NCBI GenBank assembly: GCA_947000775.1
Contig: CAMQGK010000637.1
Location: forward strand, 13,309,501-13,373,500
Direction of reading: 5' to 3'
Length of the DNA stretch: 64,000 bases
Source: Pterois miles
Taxonomy: Eukaryota > Chordata > Actinopteri > Perciformes > Scorpaenidae
This document shows positions 45,879 through 56,747 of this stretch, piece by piece (the stretch's first letter is position 1; the number at the start of each line of letters is the position of its first letter). The translations under genes were made by a program, and so were the position numbers. The notes beneath the pieces are model-generated. The model worked only from the letters and a program-made list of their open reading frames with translations. It did no database searches and was not told the DNA's origin.

Positions 45879-48800
45879 CTAAGATCCATTTTCAGTTTTG
45901 CTAACTTTCGCTGCGGGACCATCAGCGTCTTTTAGCTCTCTCTTTACACCAACGGGACCATCAGCGTCTCCCGGTTCTGTTTTTGAGACCGCAGGCGCTA
46001 GAGGAAAAGCACAAAGTAGTACGATATAATTAGCAGTGCAGTAGTCGATAAATATGCCATCAAAGCAGCGGCCAACTCAGGGTCTGAAAAGTGAAGCCAA
46101 CGCTGAAGTGACTTTAACTTGCATTCTTTTTAACAGCCAGCAGGGGGCGACTCCTCTGGTTGCAAAAAGAAGTCTGATTGTATAGAAGTCTATGAGAAAA
46201 TGAGCCTACTTCTCACCTGACTTATTACCTCAGTAAACATTGGAAACATGAGTTTATGGTCTCAATCTCTAGTTTCAAGTCTTCTTCAGTACAGCATGAT
46301 GTTCATTTAGTAAATTATGGTCACATTTAGAGTCAAATAGACCAGAAAGCAGAGTAGACTACCTTGTGATTGACAGGTTGCTCCCGCTGTGTTGTCCAGT
46401 CTGGGAGTTACTTACAATTTTAACCCTTTCACAGCATGTTTTCAGTTCATTTAAGTAAATCATAAACTGTCTAGCTGCCTAAAAGAGTCATATTCAGCAT
46501 TCAGTTGTTCTTAACTCCACGCTCACTTGTCACTTCTGGTTGCAAACAGAGTGCTACAGGAATGAGTCGTAAAACCCGGAAATGAGCATTTTAGCATTTC
46601 AGGTTCCCAAGTCTGGAAGTAAATGTTTTTTTTAATGGGTTTTTAGTTAGATGCCCGAAATAAGGTCTGTGGTTAATACAACCTTAAGAGATTTTAACAT
46701 TTTGTTCAATAAATACCCCACTAGTGAATTTTGAAACTTTTACCTCATGGATTCGTACGCTCATGTGAGTTTACAGCCTAACGTTAGCTTTTTACTTCTG
46801 ACGATTCCATTCACGCCTGAATCGTGTGGTGTGGTGTTCATTTGTGAAGATTATCATCCTGAACAAAACATGCAACTATTAACTTAAATGGAAAAATCCC
46901 ACTGACTTTTTATAGAGGAAACCAGGGTGATGCTAACTTCCTGATTGGCCTAAAAAAATAAATCATAACTGGACCACTTTATAACCAAGATGGTGATGGC
47001 CAAAAATCAAGATAGCAACAGCCAAAACGCCAAACTCGAGGCTTCAATTGCAGTCCACAAACCGCTGGGTGACGCCATGATGACTACGCCCACTTCTTCT
47101 ACACAGTCTATGCATCAAATCACATTTTGGAGCTCTGAGAGATGCTGAACTTACCATCGTCCTCATCATCACTTTCGAATTTCATCTTTTTGCCCTTGTA
47201 CTGAGTTCTGCCTTGATCTCTGCCACCTCTTCCCCTTCGGCCTCCTCTTCCTCTGCCACCTGATCTTCCTCTGCCACCTTTTAAAAAAAAAAAGCATCAG
47301 TACAAAATCATAAGTAGATTAAAGTACTGATAATTTGCAGACTGTTTTAGATCAGCTGCTCAGTTTAAAAACAGTATTTACTTCTGCCTTTGGCCCTGTT
47401 GTATGACTCTTGTTGAGCTTCGATGATGTTCTTCAGTTCCTCTTTCTCTTCATCTCCCTCAAGCACCTGCCATTCAACACTGTTGTCCTTGATTGTCAGT
47501 TCCCCTCCGTTTGCCTCTTTGGCCTTATCGAACGCTTCCTTTGCATTCCCGTGGAAAAGGAGGGTGCCCTTATTGAAAGTAAAAATACATTATTATTCAT
47601 TTAACTACATCGCATCTCCTTATCAGAGTGGCAGACTCAAGTTGTGGAGAGTTTCCTTACCTCTTTGGCACCTCTTGTAAAGTTAACCCACTTTATCTTT
47701 CCATGCCCAGAAAACAAGTCATGGAAGTCCTCTCTTGAGACATCCTCAAGCTCTCCTGAAAACTTCAACAAGCAACCCGTCTGTTCATCCAAAAGCAGAC
47801 CCTGCAACACAAATAACGCATTATTATTATTACCATGACCAGAGCCCATCCGGGAGAGAAGCTTGTTAGCATATAGGAGGATCTTACCATTTCTTTCTCT
47901 TCTGCATGTTTCTGCTGTTGTTCTTTGTCCCTAAATTATGATTTGTTTGGAGAGGAGGAGAGTCAGTACTTTTTCACAAAATGCACAGTATGTTTTAGGA
48001 CAGAAAGTTATTTGCTTGTGTACTCACTGTTTAGCTTTTGCTTTTGTCTCTGCTTTGAACTGTTTTCTCTCTTCTGCTTTCTTTGCATGGTAGTCTTCTC
48101 TGCAAGCAGGACAGCAACAACATGATTATTATATACAGTGATATTCATACGTTTTTTAAGGCCCTGGTTGAATTAAACATGTTCATTTTCTAGATGAAAT
48201 GTTAACTTTGCAGGAAAGTATTTGCTTTATTTCTGAAAACAGTTAAACAATGAAACTACTTGAAACGTGTGCAGACAAAACCCTGTAACTCTGTCAGACC
48301 ACACATTGTGACTACACCTTTGGCAGTCACTAGACTTTATATGTTTCATGTAGACAACCAACAGCTTTTCTGTACTTCTAGTTTTTAGGTAACTTCACAT
48401 TGTGTGCACATTTTGAGTAGTTTAGGGTAATATTAAAATTATAGTACAGTAGTTTTTTTTAAAGGGCAGTTATATATAGTTTTGAACATCTAGAACATCC
48501 ATCCAGAAGTGTCAAGCCACTGCTGTCCAGCTGTATGTCCAATCTGTAAGAAAACACAAATTGTCCCCCAAAAAGGACTAAACACACTATTTCTATAATC
48601 TAGTTTCTGAGTAGTGTTCGACATTAAGCACCATGAGAAGTTAAAATGGTCAAAAATCTATGAAGTTCTGGAAATGTGCACATACTGCAGTTGTACGAAA
48701 TTGACATAATTAACAAATGATTTCTTGAATTTTGGCCAAAAACATATTTTGTGAGGACACAGTGACCTTTGACCACCAGATCTAATCAGTTCATTGTTGC

Positions 48801-51800
48801 GTCCAGGTGGATGTTTGTGCCAAATTTGAAGAAATGCACTCAAGGCGTTCCTGAGATATCGCTATCATGAGAATAGGATGGATGGAGGATCCAAAGACAT
48901 TATGCCTCCGGCCGTGGCTGTTGCCAGCACAGAGGCATAAATAATGCAAAATGACATGCAAGTCAGGCAGCGTTTTCCTTTTACTCCAGAGCTCTGGATT
49001 ATCGATCAGGTCACAGCTACTCATATCGGTCGACCACCCATTGTTATCAGCCGGTATTTGTTGTAAATAGTTTGATCGTGGTCTCTATAACAGCCGATCA
49101 GATGATGCATCGATTCTGAACTGAAACATTATGATCTTCATTTGTCTGCTTTCTCGCCCGCTCTTTCATTCGCACTGCGACACAGCTGGACTCACACATG
49201 CCACTTCTACACTAAAATCAAAGTATGTCACTCCCATGTTTGTTCCCCTTTTCAGATCTTGTCCTGACTTTATTTCTCAATCAAAACAAAGCATTTGTCC
49301 ACTGCAGATACATGTCAAACTAAGACACAGTACAGCTTACCTTGATAACACGAGCATCTCGTTGTCTTTGAATGATTTTATGTCTGAACGTTCTAGGAAC
49401 TGCTTAGAGGACTCCTCTGTGTCAAAACAGATAAACACTGATCCCTGTAAAAGAATAAATCAGAATGTAAGTCATTTTTTAAAAAGTATCTGGAAATACT
49501 AACAACTGGAATTGTTACATGATAATAATAATTTACCTTGAACTGCCTTTGCAGGGTTTTCCTCATCTGAATGTTTTCTATGGCTCCTTTTCCATTCAGC
49601 CACTCCTGAATCTCATCAAGGGAAGTTTCGAGAGGAAAACCTTTCTAGATGAGAAAAGATATCAGAATGAGGGTAAAATAACAATACTACACCCAAGGTA
49701 CAAAATTAAATAAGAATATGTACAACGGAAAAACGTATTACAAAAATGTGGCAGCATTTATGTAAACTTAACACATAGGGAGTGCCATGACATGCAGATG
49801 TTCACCAGGAAAACGCCTAGTCTGTAGTTTTATAAAATGTACATATACACCGGTTGTCAGTTTATTAGGTACATCTAGCTAAAGCAGTCTAATACAACAG
49901 TCCTGTGATATACTCTACCTACCTATTAAACTGACGGCTGAGGGTTAGTGACACAATCTGACTACAAATATAAGTGTCTTAATTAAAATAAGAATTTTGA
50001 ATTAGTGTGCATGCAATTTAAAAACTTACCATGTACACAGATTTGTGTTTCAGAGCGTCTTTGTAATCATCGTTGAGTTCGGGTAAGGGTTTGTTTGGAG
50101 ACCTCCTGATTTTAGTTTTGTCTTCACTCATTTCCAAAAGTCCAGTCTTTGATTTCTGGAGCGCTCCAATGATGACGCTGGTTTCTGTAGTTAAAGACTT
50201 CAGTCTGGGAAGAGAAGACAGACATTTCAACAAAATACTGTCAACTCAAAAGGCAACCGAGTTACTACTGCACTGCTCTTTAAAGTAATTAAGCTTGATT
50301 ATAAAGTAAAAGTGCGGACTCACTGACTTCTAACTACATAAAACTCTAAGTATATAGACTTTGCCAAGTTGTCAATAGGAGGGTCTGAGTCAAATTGCCT
50401 CACATGAATACCTTTTAAAATTCAGCAAAATTTCCCTTTATTTAAGTAGATGTGCCTGACTTCATGTGTGCATGATGTGTCTACAAACAGAGTGAAGACA
50501 TGCACTAATCTTGCCCTGCTTGTCACGAGTCATTCAATATGTCCACAAACTGATTTGTCATCTCCCTCACAACCTCCAGTTTTCCTGTCCTCTCATCAGT
50601 TTAGTGAAAACTTGGAAAAAATGGCTTTTAATTGATGTTTGCCCTATTTTGTAATGGAAGCTTCAGTGTCTGATTCAGTCATACTGTGCTGGTGAGAGCC
50701 CAATCAGGGATCTTAAAGCAAATATTTCCTCATCAGCTGTTAAAAACAAAGCACATGGGTGCGTTGCAAAAAGTCATACCACAGCCTTCTGAGATGTTAA
50801 CAATCATTTGGTGTTTTCAGGGTAAAGTCCACATTGATGAGAGATGTATGACATTTTGGTCTGCGACAACCACTCAGTCATAAAAAAACAAATACAGTCA
50901 TGCTTCACTAGTCTAGAGTGAATTTAGGATTCAGTGATCTCACACTCCCTTGAGGTTGAAGGTGTGGTCAGGATAGCAGCTACACAAACAAAGAAATAAC
51001 AGCATGATTGCCTGTAAGCACTAATATTACCTACAGTACAGGTACAGACAGAGCCAGCTGCTGTTATTTGCTAGAATCATTTAACTTATTTTAAGATCCT
51101 CATGCACATGTACGTCAAAAGACAGCAACAACTTCTAGATGATGGTAAAACATGAACTGAAGCAGATAACAGATGATTTCATATCAGTCAGCTTTCATTT
51201 GTTCATTTGCTGCGACTGAATTTTCGGTGGTATCCGGTTGAACAATTGGATTTATGTGCTCAGTTCAAAATGTCATACTGAGCAAACAGTTTAATGAGAG
51301 TTAATGATGGACTATTATTTGGCTTTGTGTTTTATGGGATGACTAATGTAACTGTGGGAGCCTAATATTAGAAAAAATCCTTTTTAAAAGAGGTATGCTG
51401 TTAGGCTGTGGTTGTTATTTGTGCCCCTGTGGCCAGCTATGGCAATGAATTGTTAGTAAATTGGCACCCGTAGATGGCGTCATAGTATTTAATAACAGCG
51501 GTGTACAGTGCAGGTAGCTCCAAGACACCAAGTTTGACAAAAAGTCAAAGTTTATCATCTTTATTTTGGGTTGCTTTGGTTGTTATAGTGTAGTTTAACA
51601 CACAGTCTTTCCATGCAGTCATCAACTGGACTACCGCGAGACACCACACCATGAGTAACCTGCTGAATGAGCGTAACTTCAGTGACACACAGCTTGTTGT
51701 GTAGGTTTCTTGGCGATAGAAATACGGATTAATGAAATAAAGAATGGAGCTGTGACGGTAACCAACAAAATCATGGACACCAAAAATAACTCTGCTGTCT

Positions 51801-52239
51801 TCTCTGTCAAAGTGAAAATTACATTTAAATGTATGTGTTTAAAGACATGACTCCGAGGTCATTCAAATCTAAACTGTGTTGAGCTTAAACAAAGGACAGC
51901 TATTAGTGAATGAATCAAATAAATATGAGTAGTATACAAGTAGTAATAGTGTTACAGCAGTTAAACAGAGAAAGACAAGTATAATAGACCTGTTGAATTT
52001 GAGCATCGTTTCCAGAGTCACCCAGCCGTCATCGTGCTGCAACTGTTCTTTGAGAAACTTGTCTCTTGGAAGGTTGTGATCCCCAAAGTAGTACTAGAGG
52101 TGGGAATGAGAGACACCTTTAAAGCTGAATTAAACATTTACATAATAATAATATAAAGTACATAATAAAATCAGAATACCTCTATTTGTCGTGCAACTTT
52201 CATCTCAAGTGGCGACATCTCTTCTTGCTTTTCTGCCAT
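45879..52239 (-). CDS. ssb: Lupus La protein homologue (SSB), RNA polymerase III transcript chaperone
   Basis: La binds the 3' UUU-OH end of nascent RNA polymerase III transcripts such as pre-tRNAs and protects them in the nucleus. Eleven coding exons on the minus strand join: 52239-52180, 52093-51990, 50204-50030, 49644-49537, 49444-49341, 48099-48028, 47930-47888, 47801-47661, 47568-47382, 47277-47155, 45997-45879. Total 1,236 nt, 411 aa plus TAG; human La has 408 aa. The La motif is at about residues 10-95 with YYFGDHNLPRDKFLKEQ. The first RRM follows at about 110-185 (SVYMKGFPLETSLDEIQEWL, GSVFICFD). A basic linker rich in Lys and Glu precedes the second RRM at about 225-325 (CLLKFSGELEDVSRED, IKWVNFTRGAKE). 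The tail is RG-rich at about 332-355, then KKMKFESDDEDD, and ends acidic-basic. The ATG at 52239 follows an acceptor at 52247 and has G at +4. The donor after exon 51990 (GTCTAT) is weak. Confidence 0.96.
46085..47115. repeat. ssb: Dispersed repeat, copy B, inverted relative to copy A (last SSB intron)
   Basis: The reverse complement shares the same order of motifs with copy A. Here they read CTTGCATTCTTTTTAACAGCCAGCAGGGGG, CAGACTT-type text, GTCTATGAGAAAATGAG, CATGATGTTCATTTAGTAAATTATGGT and, at the far end, ACGCCATGATGACTACGCCCACTTCTTCTACACAGTCTATG. It is about 400 bp longer than copy A through insertions. It fills almost the entire SSB intron 45998-47154. Confidence 0.75.
48650..48945. repeat. 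ssb: Dispersed teleost repeat in SSB intron 6
   Basis: It contains CAGTGACCTTTGACCACCAGATCTAATCAGTTC, GTTTGTGCCAAATTTGAAGAA, CTCAAGGCGTTCCTGAGATATCGC and TTATGCCTCCGGCCGTGGCTGTTGCCAGCACAGAGGCATAA. I know this text as a very frequent element in fish genomes, but I cannot name its family. Confidence 0.7.
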
Positions 52240-52534
52240 GATTGTTCTGTGTAGAAAACAATAAACAATTCCGAAAATTTTTTAACATTACAATTTTTAC
52301 ATTTTTTTTGTATGTCTAAAGGAAAACAAAATCAACAATTTGGTAGTCAAAAAAAAAAAAAGAAAAATAGTCAATGGTTCTAGCTTCTCATAAGAGGAGA
52401 CTTGCAGCTTTTCTGTTTTATATCACAATAAATGGAGTATTTTTGGGGTTCGGTCTGTTGGTCACAATCTGAAGAAGACATTCATTGAATAATGACAATA
52501 ATCACTGAAAATAATCTATTATATGATTATATAC

Positions 52535-52937
52535 ATCCATCCATCCATCCATCCATCCATCGTCAACCGCTTTTCCCGTTAGGGCAAATATCGTTAGGGC
52601 CAGGGTGGGCTGGAGCCGATCCCAGCTGGCATTGGGCGAAGGCGGGGTTCACCCTGGACAGGTCGCCAGTCCATCGCAGGGCACATAGAGACAGACAACA
52701 TATAGACAGACAACCATTCACGCTCACACTCACACCTACGGGCAATTTAGAGTCATCAGTTAACCTAAACAGCATGTCTTTGGACTGTGGGAGGAAGCCG
52801 GAGTACCCAGAGAGAACCCACGCTTACACGGGGAGAACATGCAAACTCCACACAGAAGAGTCCCAAGCCGGAATCGAACCTGCGACCCTCTTGCTGTGAG
52901 GCAAGAGTTCTAACCACTTCACCACCGTGCAGCCCAT
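52535..52937 (-). mobile_element. SINE with tRNA-like head and (TGGA)n tail
   Basis: On the minus strand it begins GGGCTGCACGGTGGTGAAGTGG, has a tRNA-like head with TTAGAACTCTTGCCTCACAG and GGTTCGATTCC, and passes into a conserved body (GTTTGCATGTTCTCCCCGTG, CTCCCACAGTCCAAAGACATG). It ends with ATCGGCTCCAGCCC and a TGGATGGATGGA tail at 52535-52560. This layout is very common in fish. The body and four-base tail resemble L2-type LINE 3' ends, which would supply the mobilising machinery. Confidence 0.85.
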
Positions 52938-53239
52938 GATTATATACATGATTTTCATAAAATTATCCACATGACTTTATTCTATCTAGGGCAGCATGTT
53001 TGAGCATGATAGTTTTATGTTGTACACAAACTGGATAAGATAAGATAAGATAAGATATTCCTTGACTTCTTCTTCTTCTTCTTTATTGGTCCCACAGTGG
53101 AGAAATTCACAATGCCATGCTCGTTCAATTGCAGTGTGTGACAGTTGTAATTGCTTGTGTTTGTTTTTGTTGTTGTAACAGTATCTGTGCTGCCATCTTG
53201 GAAAGGAAAGTGTGTGTGTGTGTATATGTAAATATACAT

Positions 53240-53845
53240 ATATATTCAGCTGGAACTGGGGCTTTATTCAAAGTGGAGGGAATTATGAACAGTTCTAAAT
53301 ACCAGTCAATTTTTGCACAAAACTTTGAGGTGTCTGCTAGAAATTTTCACCTTTCAGCATGACAATGACCCAAAGCATTCATCCAAATCTATAAAACGAA
53401 TGGCTTCACCATAAGGAGATTTAAGTTTTGTAATGGCCCAAACAGAGCCCAGACCTGAATCCTATTGAAAATCTGTGGGGTGACTTGAAGAGGGCTGAGC
53501 ACAGGAGACGCCCTCACTATCTGACAGATTTGGAGGCTTTCACAAGGAATAGATGGAAAATATTGCCAAGTCACGAAGTGCCACGCTGACAGACTCCTGG
53601 TGCTGTAATAGAGTCAAAAGCTGCTTCAACAAGTATTAGATTAATGGGGTGCATATCTCTGCAGCCAGGTTATAGCAAGTTTTTTTTTTCCAAAGCTGTT
53701 TCAGTTTCTTTTTCTATTGAATTATCCAGGTTATAGGTCACATTAAAATATAGAAAATTTCTGAAATGATTTATCATGATCTCATTTTTACATCACAAAA
53801 AAATGGCATTTTAACAGGGGTGTGTAGACTTCTTCTATCCAATGT
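53240..53845 (+). pseudogene. Decayed Tc1/mariner transposase, 3' half
   Basis: Frames on the plus strand give FQHDNDPKHSSK near 53352-53390 and then, in another frame, WPKQSPDLNPIENLWGDLKR near 53434-53490, followed by HRRRPHYLTDLEAF. These are the second Asp and the Glu of the DDE catalytic triad of Tc1 transposases, but stops and frame shifts separate them. The 3' end ACAGGGGTGTGTAGACTTCTTCTATCC (53815-53842) resembles a Tc1 inverted repeat. The 5' half with the DNA-binding domain and the left repeat is not seen. It is inactive. Confidence 0.85.
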
Positions 53846-54422
53846 GTATACAACATGTGTATATATACAGTCCTGAACCCTCCTTGGCCATAATCAGCAA
53901 TAGCAGCTCTTGTCTGGGATGAACTGTGGATTATTATCCTTTAATGACACCATTTTAAATAGGAAAAACACTGGTTTTGTGACTTGAACAGCGTCATTCA
54001 GTAAATAACATATAAATAACCACTTGAAACCGAACTAAATGTGAAAATTAGCCTATAGTTAGCATGAACAGGATGTAGTTTTTGTTCATCCTGATGTAAT
54101 CACACAGTCTATGGATGCTAGCTTGATAGCTAACATGCTAGCTTAGCTTCTGTGCTGCGGCCACGCTGTGCTCGTACACTAACAGCCAGTTCACCCAGCT
54201 AAGAAGTCCAGCAACAGTGACTGTGCATGTTTTATTCAGACTGATATTTATTTAGCCGCAAATTACTTTAATTCGTGATGTTAAATTAGTCATTACACTC
54301 CATAACAGCAAAAGCATGCTGCTCAGACATGCTGGAGTGAAAGCCAAATATGGCTGTTATTTCGGTAAGCTACAGAACATTTCCAAAGAAGTATAATAGA
54401 AACCATAACATCTCTTTCTCAC

Positions 54423-54660
54423 CGCCTGGAAAAGTTGCACTTACGTTACGTTGAGTCTCCGCTAGCAGCACTTTTATCCGGTCAAAGCGAAAGTCTTCAC
54501 TTCTCTGGATGCACGTTGTGGGACTGCGTGCTACGGAACCCGCCGGGGACCAAAAACAGGTCGCTCCGCGCTGACGCCGCTGAGGCTCCAGAGTGGTGTT
54601 GTGGTCAAAATGGTTCCCCCGTCGAACAGTGTCCCGGCTGTTTAGGTCCGGGTCTGTATT
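54423..54660 (-). promoter_or_regulatory. ssb: Probable SSB 5' non-coding exon and promoter
   Basis: The SSB coding start is in the second exon (acceptor at 52247). A non-coding first exon is therefore expected upstream. On the minus strand a good donor (GCG then GTGAGA) ends an exon at 54423, and a second (GTAAGT) lies about 20 nt further upstream near 54446. The sequence from there to about 54660 is GC-rich with many CpG (54470-54640), unlike its AT-rich surroundings, which suits a housekeeping promoter. A plus-strand frame over the same bases (54435-54743) has no recognisable protein. Confidence 0.5.
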
Positions 54661-55082
54661 TTCTCGTCCTATCTGTGAGTCGATGTAACTGCGGAGTTAA
54701 TGTCAAAATATGCACTGTAAGTTATGATTTAGGTATTGTTTAATTTTTATGTCATTTTACAAATACCAGTTATTTATTGTTATTTATTGTTATATATTTA
54801 TTGATATTATTTAATTATGTTTGTATTATTTTATTGTATCTTTTTATGTATGTGTTATTGTTATTATAGGCAGTGGTGGAACCTAACTACTACTTTTTAA
54901 TTTTTTTATTAAATTCAATATTTTTTGTACTTCAATGTTTCCACTTATTGTTACTTTATACTTATTAATTCACTACTTTTATTTGATAACTTTATTTTCA
55001 ACAAATAAATGATAAACATACACATATACATCAGTGGAAACTGCCCAGCCCCACATTGACAAACTATGATGCAGTTCCTACC

Positions 55083-55690
55083 TGTGACCACAGGAGGGCA
55101 AAAAAACGTGATTTTAAATACACAGGTTAAATTAGCAACAGGGCGGCTTTATTTTCCTGTTGTTTAACCTGAATAATGTTTATATTTTAACCGTTAACAG
55201 TTCCTGAGTCCTCCTCTACATGTTGGTGATAGATGTTGATCTGTGTATTTAAAATCACGAGTGTTTGCCGCCCTCTGGAACTGTTAAATTGGTCAAAACG
55301 ACGTCAATGCAGCCATTATAGCATATCAACACTTCCGGTAAGTCATTTCAAAATAAAACCTTCAACATACACAGAAGGTAGTCTGTAGTATGATATAATC
55401 GTGGCAATGGCTGGCCATAAGCAAAAATAACATGACAAATAAACGATATTGAGTGAAATCATTTAATATTATACAGACCGTTGTACACATAAAGGAAAGA
55501 AGCATCCCAATAGTGTTTTACTTTGAGTTTCCCACATTGTGTTGACAAGAAGATGAAAGGGATCAACAATAAATAACTGCTGTTAAATTTGAGGTAAAAG
55601 CCAAAACTAAAGGCTCACCAGTTGTCCAAAGCAAAGAGATGAGCTGTGCATTTCAAATCACGTGTTCACCGCCCTCTAGTGGCCACTGTG
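55083..55690. repeat. Fold-back repeat cluster between SSB and KLHL23
   Basis: The arm at 55087-55130 (CCACAGGAGGGC, ACGTGATTTTAAATACACAG) recurs inverted at 55238-55280 (CTGTGTATTTAAAATCACGAG, GCCGCCCTCTGG). A third, diverged inverted arm is at 55644-55690 (GCATTTCAAATCACGTG, CCGCCCTCTAGTGGCCACTG). The cluster is non-coding. Confidence 0.7.
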
Positions 55691-55849
55691 TAGACCTGCA
55701 ATACAAACTTCGTCAAGTTAGCATCAATGCAGAGCACTGAATGTGTGTAAAATGTTAATGTTTATTATATTATAAACCATCCTGGCCCTTTAAATTACAG
55801 CAAAAACACGAATGTACCCTGTCCTCTTGTTAAAGGCGTGTAACAAATA

Positions 55850-56030
55850 ATGGGGGGGAGTAGTGGTGGGGGGGGGTTGGGTGGGGAGGGGGGGGTAGTT
55901 AACAAAAAAAAAAGAAAGGGGGGGAGGGGGGGGGGGGGGTTTGGGGTGCGCCAAGAGACCCACCCCCCAGTGGGGAGACCCCCCCTCATTTTTATATATA
56001 TATTTTTTTTAAAAAAAAAAAAAAAAAGGA
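55850..56030. repeat. Purine-rich G-run tract followed by C-runs and A/T homopolymers
   Basis: Several G-runs of five to eighteen bases, an A-run, then C-runs and long T- and A-runs lie within 180 bp. It has strong potential for G-quadruplex structure on the plus strand. The short Gly- and Pro-rich frames over it are artefacts. The tract is also the least trustworthy base sequence in the window. Confidence 0.85.
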
Positions 56031-56565
56031 AAAATTTACACATTTCAATGTAAAATCAGTGATTTCTTTGAGACTTCTTTAATGCATGCTGGTAAAAGAC
56101 TGAAGGGTCACATTGCAGTGATGAATATTGGCAAAGTGCCATTTTTGTGCTGAGATATTTATTTACTGACTTTTACTTAAAAACAACAAACAGGTCCATA
56201 TACATGAACAATTGGAGGGAGTAGAGGGAGGGGGGGCCCCGCACTTGTGTGTTTTTTTCTGATTTTTCTTAAAATGTTTTGTTGTTATACCATTCTTGTG
56301 CGCCTCACGGATTGTAATAAACTGTAATGGACTAAGTGCCTCTTTATATACATACATGGATGCTATGACATTTTCTGCTATATATTTATGTGATAGTGTA
56401 CAATCATTTGTTTGAGTATATTATGTGCTATGTATATTGTTTTTGTCTGTTTGTGTTTAAAAGCATAATATAAATATTGTAAAAAAAATTAAAAAACTTG
56501 AATGAAAAACAATAATGTGTATTACTCATACACAGTCATCTTCTTTCTCTTTGTCAGTCTTTCCT

Positions 56566-56571
56566 TTTAAT
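56566..56571 (-). terminator. klhl23: Candidate KLHL23 poly(A) signal ATTAAA
   Basis: The plus strand reads TTTAAT, i.e. ATTAAA for KLHL23, about 180 nt after the stop codon. It is a common variant signal; no canonical one is closer. Confidence 0.4.
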
Positions 56572-56747
56572 TTATAAAAACAGAAGTACCCATAAATAAA
56601 GTGCTAGTTGTGAAGCTCCTGAGTTTTAAGTGAAGTCTTATTATATTCACAGCTTGGCAAATGTGTTGCTCTCTATAAAGATAGTTATATAATGTTAACT
56701 TGACATCTTGTGTGAGCGTGCCTGACGTTTGCAGACTGTGACAGATA

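Larger units (their letters stand above)
52258..54422 (-). other. ssb: SSB intron 1
   Basis: No coding sequence is seen. It contains the SINE at 52535-52937, the decayed Tc1 element at 53240-53845, a GATAA tandem run near 53035-53056 and CTT runs near 53066-53090. The remainder (53850-54420) shows only single-copy-looking sequence. Confidence 0.6.
54661..56565. other. Intergenic region SSB-KLHL23 (left of the KLHL23 3' end)
   Basis: AT-rich sequence with the fold-back cluster at 55083-55690 and the G-run tract at 55850-56030. No coding exon was found. Confidence 0.6.

Noticed and set aside
52492..52899. A 135-codon plus-strand frame
   Set aside because: It is the translation of the SINE; the apparent protein text (IEPATLLL) is common in fish repeat translations.
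55795..56053. Pro-rich and Gly-rich frames
   Set aside because: They are translations of G- and C-runs in a low-complexity tract.
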